NCBI RefSeq assembly: GCF_000282635.1
Contig: NZ_AKIW01000068.1
Coordinates: 1-64,000, forward strand
Direction: 5' to 3'
DNA length: 64,000 nucleotides
Origin: Variovorax sp. CF313
Lineage (GTDB): Bacteria > Pseudomonadota > Gammaproteobacteria > Burkholderiales > Burkholderiaceae_C
A program made the position numbers and the translations under genes. Of this stretch, positions 45,009 through 55,205 are shown in pieces; the stretch's first letter is position 1, and every line of letters begins with the position of its first letter. The notes below the pieces were generated by a model, which saw only the letters and a program-made list of their open reading frames with translations, searched no databases and was not told where the DNA came from.

Positions 45009-46403
45009 ATGAATGCAAGCGAAGTTCTGGGCGACATCTGGCAGCAGGCGGGCCTGCCCGCCGAAGCCTTGGTGTTCGCGCGATTGACGGGCGCCGACCC
45101 TGTGCTGCCGTCGTCCTTCGCGGTCGGCGCAGCGGCGCAGAGCACCATCGCGGCGGCCGCGCTCGCGGCCTGCGAACTGGGGCACCGGCGCGGCACGGCG
45201 CGGCAGCAGGTCGGCGTCGACATGCAGCATGCGGCACTCGACTGCACCGGCTGGTTCAGCCTCGACGGCCGCGTGCCCGACCCGTGGGACGCCTTCTCGG
45301 GGCTGTACCGCTGCGCGGACGGCTGGGTGCGCGTGCATGCGAACTTCGCGCACCACCGAGACGGTGCATTGCGCTTGATGAAGCTGGACCCGGCCACCGC
45401 CACCCGCGCCGACGCCGAGGCTGCGATGGCCGGCTGGCGCGCGCTCGATTTCGAAGAGGCGGCCTCGGCACTGGGATTGGTGGCGACCGCGCTGCGGCGC
45501 TTCGACGAGTGGGATGCGACGCCGCAAGGGCAGGCTATCGCGGCCCAACCGCTCTTCACGCTTGAGCGCATCGGCGATGCGCCACCGCTCGCACTGCCGC
45601 CGCTGCGCGAAGACCAGCGTCCGCTGAGCGGCCTGCGTGTGCTCGACCTCACGCGCATCCTCGCGGGACCGGTCGGCGGCCGCGCGCTCGCGGCCTATGG
45701 CGCCGACGTGATGCTGGTCAATTCGCCGCAACTGCCGAACATCGAAGCCATCGCCGACACCAGCCGCGGCAAGCTCTCGGCGCACGTGGACCTGCGCACC
45801 GACGAAGGTCGCGCCGTGCTGCACGGCCTCGTCGCCGACGCACACGTCTTCGTGCAGGGCTACCGTCCCGGCGGCATCAAGGCGCTGGGCTTCGGCCCCG
45901 AGGCGCTGGCGCGCGAGCGGCCGGGCATCGTCTGCGTCTCGCTCACGGCCTACGGCACGCAGGGGCCGTGGGCTGACCGGCGCGGCTTCGATTCGCTGGT
46001 GCAGACTGCCATGGGCTTCAACCATGCCGAGGGCGAGGCTGCAGGCGACGGCAAGCCGCGCCCGCTGCCCATGCAGATCCTCGACGAGGCCACCGGCTAC
46101 CTGATCGCCTTCGGCGCCGCTGCGGCGCTCTGGCGCCAGCAGCGGGAAGGCGGCAGCTGGCATGTGCAGGTGTCGCTGGCACAGACGGGGCAGTGGCTGC
46201 GCGGGCTGGGGCGCGTGCCGAATGGGCTGTCGATCGCGAGGCCCGATATCAAGCCGTACGTCGAGACCTCGGCTTCCGGCTTTGGTGAGCTCGCGGCGTT
46301 GCGCCACAGTGCGCAGCTGCCGCGAACGCCTGCGGCATGGCCGCGGCCGTCGATGCCGCCGGGCAGCGATGCGCCGGTGTGGCCGGCCGTCACGACCGGG
46401 TAG
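45009..46403 (+). CDS. CaiB/BaiF family III CoA-transferase-like protein
   Basis: The 464-aa protein shows family III CoA-transferase features in its C-terminal half: LSGLRVLDLTRILAGPVGGRALAAYGADV, VFVQGYRPGGIKALGFG, VSLTAYGTQGPWADRRGFDSLVQ. The N-terminal 190 residues form a further, poorly conserved half with DGWVRVHANFAHH. The arrangement looks like an incomplete tandem of two CaiB domains, longer than the usual 400 residues. The catalytic Asp cannot be assigned with confidence. The ATG follows GGAGAGACGGA. It is just beyond the scoAB terminator, so it must have its own promoter or rely on read-through. Confidence 0.8.
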   Translation: MNASEVLGDIWQQAGLPAEALVFARLTGADPVLPSSFAVGAAAQSTIAAAALAACELGHRRGTARQQVGVDMQHAALDCTGWFSLDGRVPDPWDAFSGLYRCADGWVRVHANFAHHRDGALRLMKLDPATATRADAEAAMAGWRALDFEEAASALGLVATALRRFDEWDATPQGQAIAAQPLFTLERIGDAPPLALPPLREDQRPLSGLRVLDLTRILAGPVGGRALAAYGADVMLVNSPQLPNIEAIADTSRGKLSAHVDLRTDEGRAVLHGLVADAHVFVQGYRPGGIKALGFGPEALARERPGIVCVSLTAYGTQGPWADRRGFDSLVQTAMGFNHAEGEAAGDGKPRPLPMQILDEATGYLIAFGAAAALWRQQREGGSWHVQVSLAQTGQWLRGLGRVPNGLSIARPDIKPYVETSASGFGELAALRHSAQLPRTPAAWPRPSMPPGSDAPVWPAVTTG

Positions 46404-46435
46404 GCGCTGCGCATCGCTGGGCGAGGGGCGCGCGT

Positions 46436-46924
46436 CTACTCCCCGGCCTGCGCTGGGGCGGGGATCGGCAGCCCCTCGAAGCCCTTGAATTCCTGGAGCG
46501 AGAAGCTCGTGCGCACCTGCCGCACGCCGGGCAGCCGATGCAGCCGGGTCTGCAGCAGCGTGGAGTAGTGGTCCAGGTCGCGTGCCACGACCACCAGCAT
46601 GAAATCCTCGGGCCCGGAGATGCCGTGGAACATCACTACCTCGGGAATGGCCTGGACTGCCTCCTCGAACTCGGTGGAGCGGGCGTCGTTCTGGTGGTCG
46701 ATGCCGATCATCACGAACGCCATGACCCCATACCCCAGCGCGCGACGGCTGAGCCGGGCCTGGTAGCCGGCGATCAGCCCGCTTTCTTCCATGCGTTTGA
46801 TGCGGCGCCAGCAGGGCGATTGCGACAGCTGCGTCATCTGTGCGAGCTCGCCCGTGGTGAGCCGTGCGTTGTCTTGCAGCGCCTTCAACAGCTTTCGGTC
46901 GGTCAAATCGAGGTCGGTTTGCAT
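46436..46924 (-). CDS. Lrp/AsnC-family transcriptional regulator
   Basis: The 162-aa protein has an N-terminal helix-turn-helix (DLTDRKLLKALQDNARLTTGELAQ, LSQSPCWRRIKRMEESGLI) and a C-terminal RAM/AsnC ligand domain (HQNDARSTEFEEAVQAIPEV, GPEDFMLVVVARDLDHY). Such regulators form octamers and sense an amino acid. The start ATG at 46924 is preferred to an ATG 12 codons upstream that lies inside the AT-rich promoter region. It is divergent from an aromatic-type aminotransferase operon that it most likely controls. Confidence 0.92.
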   Translation of the reverse strand: MQTDLDLTDRKLLKALQDNARLTTGELAQMTQLSQSPCWRRIKRMEESGLIAGYQARLSRRALGYGVMAFVMIGIDHQNDARSTEFEEAVQAIPEVVMFHGISGPEDFMLVVVARDLDHYSTLLQTRLHRLPGVRQVRTSFSLQEFKGFEGLPIPAPAQAGE

Positions 46925-46934
46925 AATTATTTCT

Positions 46935-46972
46935 TCAAATTGAAAAATTCGAATAAACATACCTCAAATTGA
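46935..46972. promoter_or_regulatory. AT-rich divergent promoter region with TCAAATTGA repeats
   Basis: The 173-bp gap between the Lrp gene and the aminotransferase is strikingly AT-rich for this genome. TCAAATTGA occurs at 46935-46943 and again at 46964-46972, 29 bp apart. Repeated AT-rich sites suit Lrp-family binding. TATATG (46973-46978) is a possible -10 for the aminotransferase. Confidence 0.4.
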
Positions 46973-47097
46973 TATATGTAGGGTTCAACACTACGTTATT
47001 TGTGGATTTGATGCATAGCATTGCGTGAAATTCAGAAGCAAGACCGGTCCCGGTTGCGCTTTTCCTGCCCCCTCCAGAAGCTCCAGCCCCCACGACC

Positions 47098-48318
47098 ATG
47101 TCCATGTCACCGCCCCCCCTGTTCGCCCACGTTCCGTCCTATGCCGGCGACCCCATCCTGTCCTTGATGGAAGACTTCCAGAAAGATCCGCGGACGAACA
47201 AGGTCAGCCTCAGCATCGGCATCTACTTCGACGGCGCGGGCCGGCTGCCCGTCATGGAAGCCGTGCGCAAGGCCGAGACCGCATTGCTCGACGGCATCGG
47301 CCCGCGTCCGTACCTGCCGATCGAAGGCGTGGCGGACTACCGCCAGGCCGTGCAGCGCTTGCTCTTCGGTGCCGGGCACGAGGCCGTGGCCAGCGGCCGC
47401 ATCGCCACGCTGCAGACCCTCGGCGGCTCGGGCGGGCTCAAGGTGGGCGCCGATTTCCTGCGCCGCTACTTCCCCGAGTCCCAGGTCTGGGTCAGCGACC
47501 CCACCTGGGAGAACCACCGCGCGCTGTTCGAAGGCGCGGGCCTGGCCGTCAACACCTACCCCTACTACGACCCGGCCACCGGAGGCCTGTGCTTCGACGA
47601 GATGCTGGCCAGGCTCGCGACCCTGCCGCGCCACGGCATCGTGCTGCTGCACGCGAGCTGTCACAACCCGACCGGCGTCGACCTCTCGCCGGCCCAGTGG
47701 CAGGCGCTGATTCCGGTGCTGCGCGACCGCGGCCTGATCCCGTTCGTCGACATCGCCTACCAGGGCTTCGGCGACGGGTTGGACGAAGACGCCTTCGCGC
47801 TGCGCGCGCTCGCCGACGCGGGTCTGCAATTCTTCGTGGCCAATTCCTTCTCCAAGAACTTCTCGCTGTACGGCGAACGCTGCGGCGGCCTCAGCGTGGT
47901 GTGCGCCGACAGCGCCACGGCGCAGACGGTGCTCGGACAGCTGAAAGCCACGGTGCGCGCCAACTACTCGACGCCGCCCACCCATGGGGCGCGCATCGTC
48001 GCCACGGTGCTGCGCAGCGCCGAGCTGTTCGCGCTGTGGACGCAGGAAACCGCGCAGATGCGCCAGCGCATCCGCGCCATGCGCGAGCGCCTGCACGCCG
48101 CGCTGGACGAAAGATTCCAGGGCCGGCGCAACTTCGACTACCTGCTCACGCAGCGCGGCATGTTCAGCTACACGGGCTTGAACGAAGCGCAGGTGACCCG
48201 CCTGCGCGACGAGCACGCGGTGTACCTGGTCCGCTCGGGCCGGATGTGCATCTCGGGCCTGACCGACGGCAACGTCGATCACGTGGCGGCGTCCATGGCC
48301 GCCGTGCTGGGCCGATGA
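47098..48318 (+). CDS. Aromatic amino-acid aminotransferase (class I, TyrB-like)
   Basis: The 406-aa enzyme belongs to the aspartate/aromatic transaminase subgroup. It begins with PILSLMEDFQKDPRTNKVSLSIGIYFD, continues with LQTLGGSGGLKVGADFLRRYFP, VWVSDPTWENHR, the substrate Asn in HASCHNPTGVDLS, and the PLP lysine in NSFSKNFSLYGERCGG. It moves amino groups from aromatic or dicarboxylic amino acids to 2-oxoglutarate. It is first of a group with a RidA-like gene and a permease, divergent from an Lrp regulator, which suggests amino-acid catabolism. Confidence 0.9.
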   Translation: MSMSPPPLFAHVPSYAGDPILSLMEDFQKDPRTNKVSLSIGIYFDGAGRLPVMEAVRKAETALLDGIGPRPYLPIEGVADYRQAVQRLLFGAGHEAVASGRIATLQTLGGSGGLKVGADFLRRYFPESQVWVSDPTWENHRALFEGAGLAVNTYPYYDPATGGLCFDEMLARLATLPRHGIVLLHASCHNPTGVDLSPAQWQALIPVLRDRGLIPFVDIAYQGFGDGLDEDAFALRALADAGLQFFVANSFSKNFSLYGERCGGLSVVCADSATAQTVLGQLKATVRANYSTPPTHGARIVATVLRSAELFALWTQETAQMRQRIRAMRERLHAALDERFQGRRNFDYLLTQRGMFSYTGLNEAQVTRLRDEHAVYLVRSGRMCISGLTDGNVDHVAASMAAVLGR

Positions 48319-48338
48319 CACAGCCGGCGAGGAATACC

Positions 48339-48731
48339 ATGAAAGAGATCATCGACGTCGGCCTGCCCGCGCTGAGCCAGCCGTTTTCCTGGGCCGTGAA
48401 ATCGGCCGGCCTGCTGTTCACCGCGCACGGCCCCGTGCGCTCCGACGGCAGCATCGACACCGGCGCCGTCGACGATCAGGCTCGCCTGACCTTCGCCAAC
48501 CTGCGCCGCGCGCTCCATGCTGCCGGCGGCACGCTGCACGACGTGACCCAGGTGCTGATCTACATGACCGACGTGCAGGACATGAAGGCCATCGACGCGG
48601 TCTATCGCGAGTTCTTCGAGGCGCCTTACCCCAACCGGTCGAGCATGGGCGTCAACGGCCTCGTGGTGCCCGGCATGAAGCTCGAGATCGTGGCCTACGC
48701 CGTGATCCCCGAGCCTCCTGCATCCGCATGA
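48339..48731 (+). CDS. RidA-like (YjgF/YER057c/UK114) protein without the usual Arg
   Basis: The 130-aa protein has the Rid fold: VGLPALSQPFSWAVKSAGLLFTAH, QARLTFANLRRALHAAGGTLHDVTQVLIYM, and PYPNRSSMGVNGLVVPGMKLEIVAY. In RidA the segment before the Pro near residue 107 is A-R-L-P, whose Arg binds the enamine/imine substrate; here it reads L-V-V-P. Enamine deaminase activity is therefore doubtful. The ATG at 48339 has GAGGA seven bases upstream; an ATG at 48315 overlaps the preceding stop but lacks a site. It sits 20 bp after the aminotransferase. Confidence 0.88.
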   Translation: MKEIIDVGLPALSQPFSWAVKSAGLLFTAHGPVRSDGSIDTGAVDDQARLTFANLRRALHAAGGTLHDVTQVLIYMTDVQDMKAIDAVYREFFEAPYPNRSSMGVNGLVVPGMKLEIVAYAVIPEPPASA

Positions 48732-48756
48732 CTTTCCAAAATACGAGGAGATGACG

Positions 48757-50160
48757 ATGTCCAGCAGCTTTCAGGAAATATCGAACAGGGAAAAGGGCCT
48801 GCAGAAGGAGCTTTCCGCAGGCCAGATGGCGATGATCGCGATCGGCGGAGCCATCGGCACCGGCCTGTTCCTCGGCAGCGGCTTCGCCATCGGCCTGGCC
48901 GGCCCCAGCGTGCTTGTGAGCTACGCGATCGGCGGCCTCATCGCGCTGCTGCTGATGGGCTGCCTCGCCGAGATGACCGTGGCGCATCCCACCTCGGGCT
49001 CGTTCGGCGCCTACGCCGAGCACTACATCGGCCCGTGGGCCGGCTTCATCGTGCGCTACGTCTACTGGTCCTGCGTGGTGCTGGCAGTGGGCACCGAGGT
49101 CACGGCCATCGGCGTGTACATGGCGTACTGGTTTCCCGGCTCGCCGCAGTGGCTCTGGGTGGTGCTGTTCTCGGCACTGCTGATCATGGTCAACGCCATG
49201 AGTGTGAAGGCCTTCGGCTTCGTCGAGTACTGGTTCTCGATGGTCAAGATCGTGGCCATCGTGCTGTTCATCCTGATCGGCGCCTACGTGGTGTTCGGCT
49301 CGCGCCCCGCCGGCATCGGCCTGGACAACTACGCCGTGCAGGGAGGCTTCTTTCCCAAGGGCGTGTGGGGCACCTGGGTGGCGGTCGTGGTCGCCATCTT
49401 CAGCTACATGAGCGTCGAGACCATCGCCGTCGCCGCCGGCGAAGCCAAGGACCCGGAGCGCGCGGTGACCGGTGCCTTCCGCGCCACCATGCTGCGCCTG
49501 GCGGTGTTCTACCTCGCATCGATCGCGTTGATGCTGGCCATCGTGCCGTGGAACGCCACCAACGCCGACAAGAGCCCGTTCGTGAAGGTGATGGAAATCA
49601 TCGGCATTCCCGGCGCCGCCGCGGTGATCAACTTCGTGGTGCTGATTGCCGCACTGTCGGCCATGAACAGCCTGCTCTACATCGCCACGCGCATGATGTT
49701 CAGCCTGTCGCGCGCCGGTCATGCGCCCAAGCGCTTCGGCCGCATCCGCGGCAACGGCGTGCCGGTCGACGCGCTGGCGATCTCCTGTGCTGGCATTGCC
49801 ATCGCCACCGCGCTGAGCGTCGTCGCGCCCGAGCAGTCGTTCGCGCTGATGATGGCCATCGCCATGTTCGGCGGCCTGTTCACCTGGTTCATGATCTTCG
49901 CGACCCACTGGTTCTTTCGCCGCCGCTGGGTGAAGGAAGGGCGCCCCGGCCCAGGCTTCCGCATGTGGGGCTTTCCGTGGCTCACGCTGCTGGGCGCGGG
50001 GCTGGTGCTGGCGATCCTGGTCACCACATACTTCACGCCGATGTTCAGGTTGACGCTGCTGGTGGGCCTTCCGTTCCTGGCCGTCCTGGTGGTGGTGTAC
50101 CTGGCCTGGTACCGCCCGCTTTCCGGCGGTGCGGCGCTGCCGGCCCGGGCACGCCGCTAG
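48757..50160 (+). CDS. Amino-acid permease, APC/AAT family
   Basis: The 467-aa protein has twelve predicted helices and the AAT-family start LSAGQMAMIAIGGAIGTGLFLGSGFAIGLAGP, then GCLAEMTVAHPTSGSFGAYAEHYIGPWAGF and SYMSVETIAVAAGEAKDPERA. It imports an amino acid with protons. An aromatic or GABA-like substrate fits the neighbouring aminotransferase but is inference. GAGGAG directly touches the ATG at 48751, so I choose the in-frame ATG at 48757 with proper spacing. Its TAG stop shares CTAG with the stop of the opposing aminotransferase gene. Confidence 0.9.
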   Translation: MSSSFQEISNREKGLQKELSAGQMAMIAIGGAIGTGLFLGSGFAIGLAGPSVLVSYAIGGLIALLLMGCLAEMTVAHPTSGSFGAYAEHYIGPWAGFIVRYVYWSCVVLAVGTEVTAIGVYMAYWFPGSPQWLWVVLFSALLIMVNAMSVKAFGFVEYWFSMVKIVAIVLFILIGAYVVFGSRPAGIGLDNYAVQGGFFPKGVWGTWVAVVVAIFSYMSVETIAVAAGEAKDPERAVTGAFRATMLRLAVFYLASIALMLAIVPWNATNADKSPFVKVMEIIGIPGAAAVINFVVLIAALSAMNSLLYIATRMMFSLSRAGHAPKRFGRIRGNGVPVDALAISCAGIAIATALSVVAPEQSFALMMAIAMFGGLFTWFMIFATHWFFRRRWVKEGRPGPGFRMWGFPWLTLLGAGLVLAILVTTYFTPMFRLTLLVGLPFLAVLVVVYLAWYRPLSGGAALPARARR

Positions 50161-51323
50161 GCGTCCAGCGCGGCGCGCACCTTCTCGCCCAGTCCGCGCA
50201 GCCGTTCGACCGGCTCGTTGGAAAACACGAAGCGCAGGTACTGCGCGCCATGCGTCTCGCCCCAGCCCTTCATCGCGGTGGCACACACGCGATGCTTCAG
50301 CAGGCGCTCCGACAGCGTCTGCCCGTCGATGCCGAAGTCGCTCGCACGCAGCAGCAATGACCAGCCGCCTGCGGGCACGCCGACCGGCAGTCCCTTGAGT
50401 TCATCGAGCACCGTGTCGCGCCGCCGCTCCAGTTCGCCCACATACGGCGCGAGCGTGTGCGCCGATTGCGCCAGCGCCGTGGCCACCGCGTCCTGCGCAA
50501 TCCCCACGGGCACCACCACGTTCGCGAGCGACACGGCCACGAGGTCCGGCATGTAGCTCTCGGGTGCCACGGTCCAGCCCACGCGCCAGCCGATCATGCG
50601 CAGCTCCTTGGCCGATGAACCCACCGTGATCGTGCGTTCGGCCATGCCGGGCAGGCCCGCGGGGTGGATGACCTCGCGGCCGTCGTACAGCAGGCGTTCC
50701 ATGGCGGTGTCGAGGATCAGCGTCAGGTCGTGCTGCACGCACAGCGCGGCGATGGTGCGCCAGTCGTCCGCGTCGAAGTACCCGCCCGTCGGCATCGACG
50801 GCGACATCAGCAGCATCACGCGCACGCGGGGGCCGATGGCCGTTTGCAGCGCGGCGCGGTCCAGCTTCCATTCGCCGCCGGGGTTGAATGCAAAGGGCAG
50901 GTACTTCGGCGTGCCGCCGGCGAGCCGGATGCGGTTGAGCAGGCCGGCGTAGGTCGGATCGGTGACCAGCACTTCGTCGCCCACCTCGACGGTTGCGAGC
51001 AGCGCGTTGAGGATGCCCGAGAGCCCGCCGGCCGAGATCACGCAGTTGCGTGCGTCGTAGGCAACGCCCGAGAGCGCGGACACATGCCGCGCCGCGATCT
51101 CGCGCAATCGGGACTGGCCGACGAACGGGAGGTAGCTGTTGTCGGCGTCTTCCGAGGCGGCGCGCACGGTGCGCGCGATGGCATCGGGGTCGGGCGGGAT
51201 GTCGACGTCGAGGTTTTCCAGCCGCAGGAACCGCGGGCCGTCCGCGTCGTCGGCGATCGCGCCCATGCGGTCGACGCCGATGCCTGCGATGTGTTCCAGG
51301 CGGGCGGGGCGGTGGCGTGGCAT
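50157..51323 (-). CDS. Class I/II PLP-dependent aminotransferase
   Basis: The 388-aa fold-type I transaminase has NSYLPFVGQSRLREIAARHVS, CVISAGGLSGILNALLATVEVGDEVLVTDPTY, and the PLP lysine in VGSSAKELRMIGWRVGW near residue 238. The usual Asn-Pro-Thr segment is MSPSMPTGG here. Substrate is unknown; it resembles enzymes that act on arginine or aliphatic amino acids. It converges on the amino-acid permease with a four-base overlap and lies 30 bp before a LysR gene on the same strand. Confidence 0.87.
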   Translation of the reverse strand: MPRHRPARLEHIAGIGVDRMGAIADDADGPRFLRLENLDVDIPPDPDAIARTVRAASEDADNSYLPFVGQSRLREIAARHVSALSGVAYDARNCVISAGGLSGILNALLATVEVGDEVLVTDPTYAGLLNRIRLAGGTPKYLPFAFNPGGEWKLDRAALQTAIGPRVRVMLLMSPSMPTGGYFDADDWRTIAALCVQHDLTLILDTAMERLLYDGREVIHPAGLPGMAERTITVGSSAKELRMIGWRVGWTVAPESYMPDLVAVSLANVVVPVGIAQDAVATALAQSAHTLAPYVGELERRRDTVLDELKGLPVGVPAGGWSLLLRASDFGIDGQTLSERLLKHRVCATAMKGWGETHGAQYLRFVFSNEPVERLRGLGEKVRAALDA

Positions 51324-51353
51324 GGGGCGAATCTCCGTGTCGGGGTTGGCTTG

Positions 51354-52307
51354 CTACGGGGCCGGCCTGCGCGAACGGGCCGGCCGCTGCTGCGACGCGC
51401 CATTCTCATCGCCGGGCGGGGCCGGGAGCAACAGCGCCTGCCGGGCCTGCGCCGTCTCGCGCAGGAAGCTCCACACCGCCTGCATGCGCGCCAGGTGCTT
51501 GGTTTCCTCCGGCATCGACATCCAGAAGGTGCGCGTGAAGTTCGCCTGCCCCGGCAGCACGGGCCGCAGCGCGCTGTCGTTCTCGGCGATGAAGGCCGGC
51601 AGCACCGCGATGCCCGCGCCCGCCGCCACCGCACTGTGCTGCGCGAGCACGCTGGTGCTGCGCAGCGCGAAGCTGTCAGGGCGGTGCAGTTCGTCCAGGT
51701 ACTGCAGCTCCTTGCTGAACAGCAGGTCGTCTACGTAGCTGATGAAGGTGTGGCCGCGCAGGTCTTCACGCGTCCTGATGGGCTTGTGCGCTGCCAGGTA
51801 CTTCTTCGACGCATAGAGCCGCAGCGTGTAGTCGGTGAGCTTGGTGACGACCACCGGTCCGCGCGCCGGCCGTTCGAGCGAGATCACGATGTCGGCTTCG
51901 CGCCGCGACAGGTGCACGAGCCGCGGCATCGCGAGCAGGTCGATGGTGAGCTTCGGATGCTGCAGCGCGAACAGCGCGAGCTGCGGTGCGAGCACCACGG
52001 TGCCGAAGCCCTCGGTGGCGCCGATGCGCACCAGCCCCGACAGGCCCTCCTGCGAGGCCGGCGCGGTGCTCTCCACGGCCTGGAAGGCGCTCTCCATCGC
52101 CTCGACCTGCGGCTGCAGCCGCCGGCCGGCCTCGGTAAGGCGGTGGCCGCCCGCTTCGCGCGAGAACAGCGGGGCGCCGACCTCCTTCTCCAGCGCCTGG
52201 ATGCGGCGCGCCACCGTGGTGTGGTCGACCTCGAGGCGGCGCGCGGCGCTCATCAGCGTGCCGGAGCGGGCGAGTTCGAGGAAGTAGCGCAGGTTGTCCC
52301 AGTCCAT
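51354..52307 (-). CDS. LysR-family regulator divergent from mmsA
   Basis: The 317-aa regulator opens with the winged helix MDWDNLRYFLELARSGTLMSAARRLEVDHTTVARRIQALEKEVGAPLF. The effector domain includes RIGATEGFGTVVLAPQLALFA and VAAGAGIAVLPAFIAE. The ATG at 52307 is set by the family start. It is divergent from mmsA over 178 bp that hold a 19-bp direct repeat and a TGCAT/ATGCA dyad. It should control the valine cluster and itself, with a pathway intermediate as likely effector. Confidence 0.92.
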   Translation of the reverse strand: MDWDNLRYFLELARSGTLMSAARRLEVDHTTVARRIQALEKEVGAPLFSREAGGHRLTEAGRRLQPQVEAMESAFQAVESTAPASQEGLSGLVRIGATEGFGTVVLAPQLALFALQHPKLTIDLLAMPRLVHLSRREADIVISLERPARGPVVVTKLTDYTLRLYASKKYLAAHKPIRTREDLRGHTFISYVDDLLFSKELQYLDELHRPDSFALRSTSVLAQHSAVAAGAGIAVLPAFIAENDSALRPVLPGQANFTRTFWMSMPEETKHLARMQAVWSFLRETAQARQALLLPAPPGDENGASQQRPARSRRPAP

Positions 52308-52367
52308 GTGTGTTCGGGTTCTCGATGGAGGTTTGCATCCTCTGCGTCTTGTTCCGCATTCTGCATT

Positions 52368-52428
52368 TATGCAAAACCAAGGTGCAGATTTGTCTATTGT
52401 CATGGCAAATATGCAAAGCTAGGATGCA
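52368..52428. promoter_or_regulatory. Repeated LysR-type operator region upstream of mmsA
   Basis: Two copies of a 19-bp element, TATGCAAA-N-C-N-A-N-GG/GA-TGCA, lie at 52368-52386 and 52410-52428, 42 bp (four helical turns) apart, with 15 of 19 bases identical. The first is joined upstream to TGCAT-TT-ATGCA (52362-52373), a perfect dyad of T-N11-A type. Confidence 0.5.
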
Positions 52429-52485
52429 CGCTGTACCGGCCCCCGACCGGCATCGCCTTCCCGAGATTCACAGGAGACAAACCCC

Positions 52486-54009
<1,524 letters not shown>

Positions 54010-54021
54010 GAAGTCCGCCGG

Positions 54022-55176
54022 ATGGACTTCGAACTTTCCGAAGAGCAGCGCGCTTTCGCGCAAAGCGCGCGCGACTTTGCTCAGGCCGAGTTCGCGCCCC
54101 ATGCGGCGCAGTGGGACGCGGAGGCCGTCTTCCCGAAGGAGGCCATCGCCAAGGCCGGCGAACTGGGCTTCTGCGGACTCTATGCGCCCGAGCGCATCGG
54201 CGGCCTCGGACTGCCGCGGCTCGATGCGGCGCTGGTGTTCGAGGAGATGGCCGCGGTCGACCCCTCGACCACGGCCTTCATCACGATCCACAACATGGCG
54301 ACGTGGATGCTCGGCACCTGGGCCACCGATGCCGTGGCGCAGCAGTGGGGCGAAGAACTCACGAGCGGGCGCAAGCTCGCGTCGTACTGCCTGACGGAGC
54401 CGGGCGCGGGCTCCGATGCGGGTTCGCTGAAGACGCGCGCCGAGCTGCGGGGCGCCGAGTACGTCATCAACGGCGGCAAGGCCTTCATCTCGGGCGCGGG
54501 CTCGACCGACGTGCTGGTGCTGATGGCGCGCACCGGCGGCGCGGGCGCCAGCGGTATCTCGGCCTTCGCGGTGCCGGCCGACGCGCCCGGCGTCAGCTAC
54601 GGCAAGAAGGAGCACAAGATGGGCTGGAACAGCCAGCCCACGCGAAGCATCAACTTCGACAACGTGCGCGTTCCCGCGCAGAACCTGCTGGGCAAGGAGG
54701 GCGAGGGCTTTCGCATTGCCATGAAGGGGCTCGACGGCGGTCGCATCAACATCGCGACCTGCTCGGTGGGCGCGGCGCAGGGGGCGCTCGACGCGGCCCG
54801 CCGCTACCTGCACGAGCGCCAGCAGTTCGGCAAGCCGCTCGCGAGCTTCCAGGCGCTGCAGTTCAAGCTGGCCGATATGGCGACCGAACTGGTGGCGGCG
54901 CGGCAGATGGTGCGGCTGGCGGCATCGAAGCTCGACGCCGGGCATGCCGACGCCAGCACCTATTGCGCGATGGCCAAGCGCTTTGCGACCGATGCGGGCT
55001 TCAACGTCTGCAACGACGCGCTGCAGCTGCATGGCGGCTATGGCTACCTGAGCGAATTTCCGCTGGAGCGGCTGGTGCGCGACGCGCGCGTGCACCAGAT
55101 CCTCGAAGGCACCAACGAGATCATGCGTGTGATCGTTGCGCGAAAATTGCTGGAGGGCGACAGCGATATCCGCTGA
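54022..55176 (+). CDS. Acyl-CoA dehydrogenase, isobutyryl-CoA type
   Basis: The 384-aa FAD enzyme should oxidise isobutyryl-CoA to methacrylyl-CoA in valine breakdown, passing electrons to ETF. Seen are YCLTEPGAGSDAGSLKTRAE for FAD and substrate, MGWNSQPTRSINFDNVRVP, QLHGGYGYLSEFPLERLVRDARV and the catalytic Glu in QILEGTNEIMR. The gene lies 12 bp after mmsA and before the hydrolase, which supports the valine assignment over fatty acid oxidation. Confidence 0.92.
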   Translation: MDFELSEEQRAFAQSARDFAQAEFAPHAAQWDAEAVFPKEAIAKAGELGFCGLYAPERIGGLGLPRLDAALVFEEMAAVDPSTTAFITIHNMATWMLGTWATDAVAQQWGEELTSGRKLASYCLTEPGAGSDAGSLKTRAELRGAEYVINGGKAFISGAGSTDVLVLMARTGGAGASGISAFAVPADAPGVSYGKKEHKMGWNSQPTRSINFDNVRVPAQNLLGKEGEGFRIAMKGLDGGRINIATCSVGAAQGALDAARRYLHERQQFGKPLASFQALQFKLADMATELVAARQMVRLAASKLDAGHADASTYCAMAKRFATDAGFNVCNDALQLHGGYGYLSEFPLERLVRDARVHQILEGTNEIMRVIVARKLLEGDSDIR

Positions 55177-55205
55177 AGTTTTCGCATCCAGAACCTCTCA
55201 AGACA

